Origin: Chitinophagaceae bacterium
Lineage (GTDB): Bacteria; Bacteroidota; Bacteroidia; Chitinophagales; Chitinophagaceae
Length of the DNA: 5,923 nt
Assembly (NCBI GenBank): GCA_003135585.1
Contig: PLCH01000164.1
Span: forward strand, 907 to 6,829
Reading direction: 5' to 3'
Under the pieces are notes generated by a model. That model was not told the origin of the DNA and ran no database searches. It saw nothing but the letters and a program-made list of their open reading frames with translations. The translations under genes were made by a program, and so were the position numbers. Shown here one piece after another: positions 1-5,923 of this stretch; within the stretch, counting starts at the first letter, position 1; each line of letters starts with the position of its first letter.

Positions 1-3000
1 GTGATGGTAAAGACAAATGCGGTTGAAGTAGTAAATGGATTGGGATAGTTAAGCATGTTTGATATCATCGCCTTGGTGATTATCTTGAAAGTGACCTGAT
101 ATTGCACTATTCCTGCAGGATTCCCACTCTTGTCTTTTCCGGTAACGATTAATTGATAATCATCCCCTTCGGGGTTATATTGTTTATTAAAGACAGGGAA
201 GAAATCCACTGTGGCAGTATTGTCGGCCGAGTTTGTCGCGGGCGTAAAGCGGACAGTGTCCGTACTGAAGTTGTAGGGATGCAGGGTGCCATCCGGATAT
301 CTTAGCTGTACAGTTACTAAAGAAGTGTCATTCAATAACAAATATTTTGATTCATCCTTGAGCTTAATCTGGATATGAGGCTTTGCTGAAACTATGTCCT
401 GGTTCAGGATATGCACGTTGTCAAAAGTTACATCCAGGAGTGGGTTCGTTAAGTCCGTCTTCACATAAAAATTACGGTATAGGAAATTATTAAAATGATA
501 TTCTTCAGGTTGGTCGTTGGCCGGATTCACGTCAAGAAACAATGTATTTAATCCAGCATAATTCTTGACGTCAATATCGTAAACCAGTTTGAGCGTATCG
601 CCGCTAACAAGGGGCTTTTTCCTGGAAAGTGGAATGGCATGAGTAACATTATTCCTATCCAAAACGCTTAAATTGATCCGCATACTGTCAAAATCAGAAA
701 TGCTTACGTTTTTGAAAGCAATGCCGAATTCAAGAATTTGCCCAAGCTGCAAAGTATCCTGCACGGAGAGGAATATATTTGGAGCCAGTGCGCCTTCGGG
801 AACCGGAACATAATTAAGTCTCCAATACCGCAACTGATAAGGGGTAATATTAATATCATCAGACGTGGTCAATTTTAATTGCAAATAGGGATATTGTTTC
901 GCATTAATGGATGAAATATCAAAGTCCTGATTTGTAAGATCCAGTGTAAAAATTGTGGTTTGATTACCCAAGGTATCTAGCCCGATCACTTGCATCGTAA
1001 CATTGTCAGTCATGGGTGATTCCAGACTAGCCCCTCTCCAGTGAAGCTGTTTCCACTGTTTTGCGGGTCCAAACTTGGGAGAAGTTAAAAAACCAATTGT
1101 ATCAGGGGTAGTGTAATTAGCGGACAGAAAAATTGCATCAAAAATACCTTTGCTGAATACAAATTGTGGGTTGAAACTGTTTTGCTTATTTTTCTGGTAG
1201 GTGAATATCCAGGATCGGGGAGCATTGAAGGAGTCAATTCCTGTAAAGCCTTGCTGCAACAGGCGATAATAAATGGAATTACCTGTTCCTAAATAGGATG
1301 TGTCTCCTATCCAATCCTGGGCATAGGTATTGGACGCAGGATTGGTGCCTGAAATATCCCTTACCACAACATAAGTTCCGTCCGGAATTAAATCCAAAAA
1401 GTTTAATATGGCCCTTCTCGAAGCTGTATCTAAAATACTATATTCAAAACTATACTTTCTATCCACTGCACATACGGGAGTACTTCCAAAACGGCTCGAT
1501 CCGGGATTCGCATTGAGCCATGGTTTGAAAGTGATAGGATCAAACACATTAATAATTAATTCCGAAACATGGCATGCACTGGCTATGGAGTCAGCATTTC
1601 CGTTAATAGCAATACTGAAATCGGAGGCATTTTTTGCAGCAGTCGGAAAGACCCCATTTTTTATATAGAGGTTATTGCCGATAGTGCCAAATGTCCACTT
1701 CCTGCTCGCAGAATCAAGGAAAATCCTATTAAGCGAGGATTGTTTGTGCTGATAATAATGTGATTGATTAAATCCTTGGGTACTGCTGGGCAGATAGACA
1801 AATGAAAACTCATTCCAGTGATATTGTCCGTTTTGCGCCGGAACTATTGAAGTCCTCCAATAATATACTGTACTGTCCCGATAGGAAATTCCCGGATCAA
1901 ATTCTAAAACCCCTCCCACTGAGGTTAGAAATTTTGAGACCATCTGGGGTGAATTGAACAATTCGGTGGTGTCAATTTCCATTATGTACTGTGTTGAGGG
2001 TGCAAATGGATTGGCAGTTGAAGCGTACAATTTTTGCGGTGTCGTATTGACAATTGCATAATTGTATGGATAAATCGGCGTCAACTCATCCTGGTAAATG
2101 TACACTCCGGTAGTTACAGAATTGTTCGTAAAAGTAATTTCAGGTACGTTGTTGTCAGAATTTACCGTTACAGTAATAAAGTTTTGGCCCTTATCCCTGG
2201 TGGCTATAATCGGAACAGAAAGTTGGACAGAGTCAGCATACCGGATACCTGGAATTCGTTTTTTTAGTAAAGTCGAGGAAGACCCATCAGGATATTTTCG
2301 CGTGATCAAAATAGTAATAGAATCCGAAACAGCTTTACCAAGGTTTACAAAACGGGCATTTATTATAAAATTATTATCGGCAACTGAAATAAAAGCAGGA
2401 GAAATTTTGACCTGTGATAACTCTATGTCATAATCCGGCAAGCTCTGGCCGTTAATTTTCAGTCCAGGGTCACCGTGCAGGGTCATTTCTTCTGCGTGAC
2501 AACGGGCCAGGTAATCGCCTGGTGCCACGTTAATCAGATCCTGTCCTGCATCTGACTGGATGATGCCAATTTGTTTGCCGTAATCAATCCTACCGATACG
2601 ATTATATAATCCGTTAAGCAAAACATTTAAATAGTTTACAATCCCAAAATGGGTGCTTGCCACAAAGGCGATGGCACCTCTGTCTTTGGCGAGGACATAA
2701 TTCTCCGATAGGGTCTTGCTTAAGGATAATCTGCCGACATCGTATACAAAAAAATTACCGGCATAACAGCCGTTCACATAAAAAATCGGGTATTTTCCCT
2801 GGTTGCTATAGGTAGAAGGATCATCCAGGTTAAAGCCAAGGGATGAGGCAGAAGAATGCCCAAAATAGACCAGAAGGCTGATTCCATTATCGAATAGCTG
2901 GGCTAACTGCTGATTCGAAAGTTGGGCACCTTGGCTATTGACGGTATTTGTACTGCAAAAAGTAGTAACATTCGCTCCAAATAGGGTATCCTTAATTACC

Positions 3001-4808
3001 TGAATATATCCCATCATGTAGGCGCAAAGTACCGATTCAAGGAATGGGTCTGTTGCACCCGTGACATGAACGACTGTCTTCATCCAATCCCTGCCGGCAA
3101 TCGTATTAGGTGAAGTCAGTTGCGCCTTCTCATAGTCAATTACTTTCTGCAGGTAGATTTCCACTTCCGGACCATTTATCGCGGCTAAACGTCCTATAGG
3201 TGTTATGGCCACAGGATGTGCCCCGTCCGAGGAACTCAGCATCATATCGGAAGCTGGAAAACCGAATGTCGGGACAGGATTCAAAAGATCATCCGCCGGA
3301 TTACTTTCATTATACCTGTAATCATTATAAGCCATGCCTCTCCCAATCAGAAAAACAAATGCTGGTTTTATAAGGTAAATAGCCCTGGCATAATTAAGAA
3401 AATTCTTTACGGAACTAGGATGTTTTTTTACACCATAAGCAAACTGATCTACCAATTCGTTTATATCAACCACCTGGGCATTGTAACCGCCCCCGGCAGC
3501 CGAATTTCTGTAATTCTTATATTCAACCACAGGGTTTTTGCCGTTACTGCCATTATACAATAAAGGATGACTTATTATTATATAATTCCCCTGGTTGGCA
3601 GGATCATTGAAATTGATAAAATTTTTGGAGGTTAGGCCATTTACCGTCTTAATATTGGAAGGATCCTCGCTCACCAGCACCAGTTTTCTGCTGGATGCTG
3701 ACCCTGGCAGGATAAAAGAAAGAATATTGCCCGCATTTACAATCGCCGTATAACGTTCTCCAACAGCGACATCATACAATATAGGCACTGAGCCGCCCCC
3801 AATGAAATTGCTGATCTTAAGATAATACCCGGTTGCTTTTGCAGGTAACTCAAATAAAAAATTTGCCTGGCTGCCAAAATTGAATTGCCGTGGGTAGGTT
3901 AATTCATAAAAAGATACTGCTAACCGGTCATTATTCGGCAATATTACCTGTTGGGTATTATTGAAAAACTGGACATTTGCAGAACCGGAGTTAATAACAG
4001 TTAATGGAAAAACGCCACCCGTCAACAAATCATTAAAGCGGTTGATCGCAGTATCTTTTACAACGGTTCCATTTACCTGAACCTGAATATTTCTCAAAGT
4101 ATCCGCACAACCAGTCGCCCCGAAACGTATGGATGCATTGGGTCCACTGCCATAAACAAATAAGTTGGTCTGATTATCAACCACAGGATTTGGCGGGTTG
4201 CCAGAGCCACCGGGATTGGCAAAAGCCGAACTCCAAAATTCCCCCATATCATAAGATGAGGAATAGATATATTCACCTACTATTTGAGCATACCCGGGGT
4301 TGAGCTGTGACTTGAAATAAGTACCCGAGGTATACATGAAATAAGGTTCAACAGGCAATACGTTCCCCGTCGTATCATTGGCCATATTTCCAAAATGAAA
4401 ATTGGTTCCTGCAGGATTCACGGTTAAAAAGTAAACAGCTGTATCAGTTTGAAGGCTCCATTTGTCCGTCAGCTGGTAGGCAGGGTTCCTGTAAAGTTGT
4501 TTATCGGGTTTTCCGTCATTCATCTGCCCCCAAAACTCAATATAGTCGCTGGCGCCTAATATTCCGTTGGGAACGGACGTATAAATCGGGACTTCCTTTC
4601 CATTTCGAAACAATTGAAAATTTTGTACCGGGGTGTTGCCAAGGCCTGCATTGGCAAGGGTGGTCTGAGGGATACGGTACAAACCATCCGAGCCAACGTT
4701 GAATTTATAATAGGTTTTGCTAAAATCAATCCACTCATTGTTATACGATTGCGCATACAAACCAAATCCTGACGACAAGAATAATAATATAATAAAAAAA
4801 TTCTTCAT
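1..4808 (-). CDS. porU2: PorU-like C25 (gingipain-family) cysteine peptidase, putative T9SS sortase PorU2; 3' end cut by window
   Basis: The frame is open from an ATG at 4806-4808 to the left edge, giving 1602 residues with no stop; the stop lies outside. This ATG is the only start, because an in-frame TAG lies 12 bases upstream (4821-4823). Residues 1-19 form a signal peptide (Lys, hydrophobic core, LYA before Gln20), so the protein is exported. Residues 20-400 are a beta-rich N-terminal region with PorU-type motifs (GLYRI at 42-46, DYIEFWG at 88-94). Residues about 408-783 are the C25 peptidase domain: YIIISHP near its start, IGRL around 539, catalytic His651 in YFGHSS, catalytic Cys681 in VNGCYAGN, and HGDPGL closing at 778-783. 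Then come about 800 residues of beta-sandwich modules, two of them CARDB-like (about 789-893 and 1332-1452), and a final module opening with NYPNPF (1587-1592). PorU family members cleave the C-terminal sorting domain of T9SS cargo at the outer membrane; that role here is inferred. The PorV-like gene lies 34 bases upstream. The alternative is a surface C25 protease that is itself T9SS cargo. The C25 assignment is strong, the PorU2 subtype moderate. Confidence 0.88.
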   Translation of the reverse strand, partial: MKNFFIILLFLSSGFGLYAQSYNNEWIDFSKTYYKFNVGSDGLYRIPQTTLANAGLGNTPVQNFQLFRNGKEVPIYTSVPNGILGASDYIEFWGQMNDGKPDKQLYRNPAYQLTDKWSLQTDTAVYFLTVNPAGTNFHFGNMANDTTGNVLPVEPYFMYTSGTYFKSQLNPGYAQIVGEYIYSSSYDMGEFWSSAFANPGGSGNPPNPVVDNQTNLFVYGSGPNASIRFGATGCADTLRNIQVQVNGTVVKDTAINRFNDLLTGGVFPLTVINSGSANVQFFNNTQQVILPNNDRLAVSFYELTYPRQFNFGSQANFLFELPAKATGYYLKISNFIGGGSVPILYDVAVGERYTAIVNAGNILSFILPGSASSRKLVLVSEDPSNIKTVNGLTSKNFINFNDPANQGNYIIISHPLLYNGSNGKNPVVEYKNYRNSAAGGGYNAQVVDINELVDQFAYGVKKHPSSVKNFLNYARAIYLIKPAFVFLIGRGMAYNDYRYNESNPADDLLNPVPTFGFPASDMMLSSSDGAHPVAITPIGRLAAINGPEVEIYLQKVIDYEKAQLTSPNTIAGRDWMKTVVHVTGATDPFLESVLCAYMMGYIQVIKDTLFGANVTTFCSTNTVNSQGAQLSNQQLAQLFDNGISLLVYFGHSSASSLGFNLDDPSTYSNQGKYPIFYVNGCYAGNFFVYDVGRLSLSKTLSENYVLAKDRGAIAFVASTHFGIVNYLNVLLNGLYNRIGRIDYGKQIGIIQSDAGQDLINVAPGDYLARCHAEEMTLHGDPGLKINGQSLPDYDIELSQVKISPAFISVADNNFIINARFVNLGKAVSDSITILITRKYPDGSSSTLLKKRIPGIRYADSVQLSVPIIATRDKGQNFITVTVNSDNNVPEITFTNNSVTTGVYIYQDELTPIYPYNYAIVNTTPQKLYASTANPFAPSTQYIMEIDTTELFNSPQMVSKFLTSVGGVLEFDPGISYRDSTVYYWRTSIVPAQNGQYHWNEFSFVYLPSSTQGFNQSHYYQHKQSSLNRIFLDSASRKWTFGTIGNNLYIKNGVFPTAAKNASDFSIAINGNADSIASACHVSELIINVFDPITFKPWLNANPGSSRFGSTPVCAVDRKYSFEYSILDTASRRAILNFLDLIPDGTYVVVRDISGTNPASNTYAQDWIGDTSYLGTGNSIYYRLLQQGFTGIDSFNAPRSWIFTYQKNKQNSFNPQFVFSKGIFDAIFLSANYTTPDTIGFLTSPKFGPAKQWKQLHWRGASLESPMTDNVTMQVIGLDTLGNQTTIFTLDLTNQDFDISSINAKQYPYLQLKLTTSDDINITPYQLRYWRLNYVPVPEGALAPNIFLSVQDTLQLGQILEFGIAFKNVSISDFDSMRINLSVLDRNNVTHAIPLSRKKPLVSGDTLKLVYDIDVKNYAGLNTLFLDVNPANDQPEEYHFNNFLYRNFYVKTDLTNPLLDVTFDNVHILNQDIVSAKPHIQIKLKDESKYLLLNDTSLVTVQLRYPDGTLHPYNFSTDTVRFTPATNSADNTATVDFFPVFNKQYNPEGDDYQLIVTGKDKSGNPAGIVQYQVTFKIITKAMISNMLNYPNPFTTSTAFVFTI

Positions 4809-4842
4809 AGTTTTTAGTTTCTATTATCAATCGGCAAGCAAA
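4809..4842 (-). other. 34-base intergenic spacer between the barrel and peptidase genes
   Basis: The spacer is short and holds no inverted repeat followed by a T-run, so no terminator is visible, and no convincing Bacteroidota promoter (TAnnTTTG) was found. The bases just before the peptidase ATG are A-rich (aaactaaaaact) and lack a Shine-Dalgarno sequence, which is usual in Bacteroidota, where A-rich leaders support translation initiation. The lack of signals and the short spacing support co-transcription of the two genes from a promoter beyond the right edge of the window. Confidence 0.6.
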
Positions 4843-5923
4843 TCATTCCTTCTTTTTATCTTTCTTTTTCAAATCTTTTAGGTCAACTTTTAATGAAAAC
4901 ACATGGGTATACAAAGGATTGGACTGGTTAGCCAGGTTGGTGAAAGCATAGTCGATCTGGACATCTCCTATTTTGAAACCAGCCCCCACACTCGGTTGAT
5001 AAATCCATATCTTTTTTTGATTGGTGGTATCTTTATCATCGAGTGCCTTTTGAAAATTATTGATCCCTGCACGTACAAAGAATACATTCTTGTAGGACAA
5101 TTCCAACCCTAATTTTGGATCAATACTTACAGGATTTGAACTGAAAACAGTATTACGCCGGCCATCAAAAGTTATATCAAAATCTCCTTCCACTAAGAAA
5201 TTCAGTATTTTATTTAATCTAAAATTATAGGAACCGCCCAGAATTAACTGGGGGGCTGTTAATTCAGTAGACCGCACGGGGATGTCATTTTGTGTCACAT
5301 AGAATACTTCGCGTACCTGCTGGTCAATGCTATAGGACCACGCGTTGAAAGTGGTGGTAACATCTTTTGCTACAATTCCCAATTTCCACCGGTCGCCTAC
5401 TATTTGTGTTCCTGCATCAAAACCAAAACCCCAGGCTTTTGCAAAATTTCCTGCCTGGCGATGAATGATTTTGGCATTAATTCCAAAATTTATCTTTTTG
5501 TCTTTTTGCAAACTCATTTGTTGGGCCAATGAAAAAATAAATGCATAATCTGCTGACGAAAATGTGCTGATATTGCTAAAATTGATTGTCCCGTCAGGTT
5601 GAACAAGGAAAACTGTGTTAGGAATATCATCCACAGCGAATCGAAGCAATGTCAGACCGAGCGTCCTCTTATTATCCTTTAAAGGGAGAACAAGGTTAGC
5701 GTAATCGTATTTACCGATACCGGCAAAATATTCAGAATGCATCAGGTTTAACTGAGGGTCATTTTTCACATTTACCAAACCGGCAGGATTCCAGTATCCA
5801 GCCGTTCCATCGCTCACAGAAGCAACCTGGGCGTTTCCCATAGACATACCCCGCGCGCCTGCACCAATATTTAAAAATTCATTAGAATATTTAGCGAATT
5901 GAGCTGATATTTTACCGCAAGAC
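4843..5923 (-). CDS. PorV/PorQ-family outer-membrane beta-barrel protein; 5' end cut by window
   Basis: The stop codon TGA is at 4843-4845 and the frame stays open to the right edge, giving 359 visible residues; the true start lies outside. The ATGs at 5845-5847 and 5839-5841 are internal, since coding sequence continues upstream with family-typical residues (FAKYSNEFLNIGAGARG, visible residues 9-25). SAQ just before this looks like the end of a signal peptide. The N-terminal block GARGMSMGNA...YWNPAGL (visible residues 22-49) is the hallmark of PorV/PorQ-family proteins, which adopt a FadL-like outer-membrane barrel. The rest alternates amphipathic strands with polar turns, and the last strand (YTHVFSLKVDL) is followed by a lysine-rich tail. 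Known PorV binds T9SS cargo and tethers the sortase PorU. This protein lacks the PorV N-terminus I would expect (PDARAGGMG-like), so it is a paralogue and no symbol is given. The adjacent PorU-like peptidase gene suggests that the two proteins work together. Confidence 0.85.
   Translation of the reverse strand, partial: SCGKISAQFAKYSNEFLNIGAGARGMSMGNAQVASVSDGTAGYWNPAGLVNVKNDPQLNLMHSEYFAGIGKYDYANLVLPLKDNKRTLGLTLLRFAVDDIPNTVFLVQPDGTINFSNISTFSSADYAFIFSLAQQMSLQKDKKINFGINAKIIHRQAGNFAKAWGFGFDAGTQIVGDRWKLGIVAKDVTTTFNAWSYSIDQQVREVFYVTQNDIPVRSTELTAPQLILGGSYNFRLNKILNFLVEGDFDITFDGRRNTVFSSNPVSIDPKLGLELSYKNVFFVRAGINNFQKALDDKDTTNQKKIWIYQPSVGAGFKIGDVQIDYAFTNLANQSNPLYTHVFSLKVDLKDLKKKDKKKE

Noticed and set aside
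1298..3563. Several plus-strand open frames of 64-115 codons (1298-1516, 1408-1668, 1569-1763, 2034-2267, 2098-2433, 3216-3563)
   Set aside because: They lie entirely inside the uninterrupted minus-strand peptidase gene, overlap each other in different frames, and their translations resemble no family I know; they are antisense shadows.
4094..4765. Minus-strand open frames at 4094-4276 and 4556-4765
   Set aside because: They are on the same strand as the peptidase gene but in another frame, within its conserved N-terminal region; they are out-of-frame shadows.
1..4808. Possibility that the peptidase gene is a frameshifted pseudogene
   Set aside because: Reading every codon from 4808 to 3 in one frame gives no stop, and family motifs occur in order from start to end in that same frame.
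4835..4850. A TGATTTG string near the end of the barrel gene as a Bacteroidota -7 promoter element
   Set aside because: It does not match TAnnTTTG (AT instead of TA), and no TTTG -33 element lies at the right distance upstream.
4903..5532. Plus-strand open frames at 4903-5112 and 5290-5532
   Set aside because: Both are antisense to the PorV/PorQ-family gene, with no ribosome-binding context or recognisable protein.

Overview
The window is a compact piece of a Bacteroidota chromosome with both genes on the minus strand. The taxonomic inference rests on three points: both proteins belong to families tied to the type IX secretion system (T9SS), which is confined to the Bacteroidetes superphylum; the base composition is moderately AT-rich; and the intergenic leader is A-rich with no Shine-Dalgarno sequence. 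A relative of Chitinophagales or Sphingobacteriales fits best, but the window alone cannot fix the order.

Reading along the minus strand, the first gene (4843-5923, start beyond the right edge) encodes a PorV/PorQ-family outer-membrane beta-barrel protein. After 34 bases comes a very large gene (1-4808, stop beyond the left edge; 1602 codons visible). It encodes a secreted gingipain-like (C25) cysteine peptidase of the PorU type, best matching what is annotated as 'putative T9SS sortase PorU2'. I read its frame codon by codon across the window and found no internal stop or frameshift.

The two genes probably form one transcription unit. In the known T9SS, PorU is the sortase that removes the C-terminal sorting domain of cargo, and PorV is the barrel that shuttles cargo and anchors PorU at the surface. 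This pair looks like a second, variant sortase/barrel pair: the barrel lacks the N-terminal signature I expect of true PorV, the peptidase is far longer than PorU, and the gene order (barrel first) is opposite to the usual porU-porV order. That functional reading is inference from family and neighbourhood. There are no RNA genes, mobile elements, CRISPR arrays or long non-coding stretches; the whole window except 34 bases is coding.
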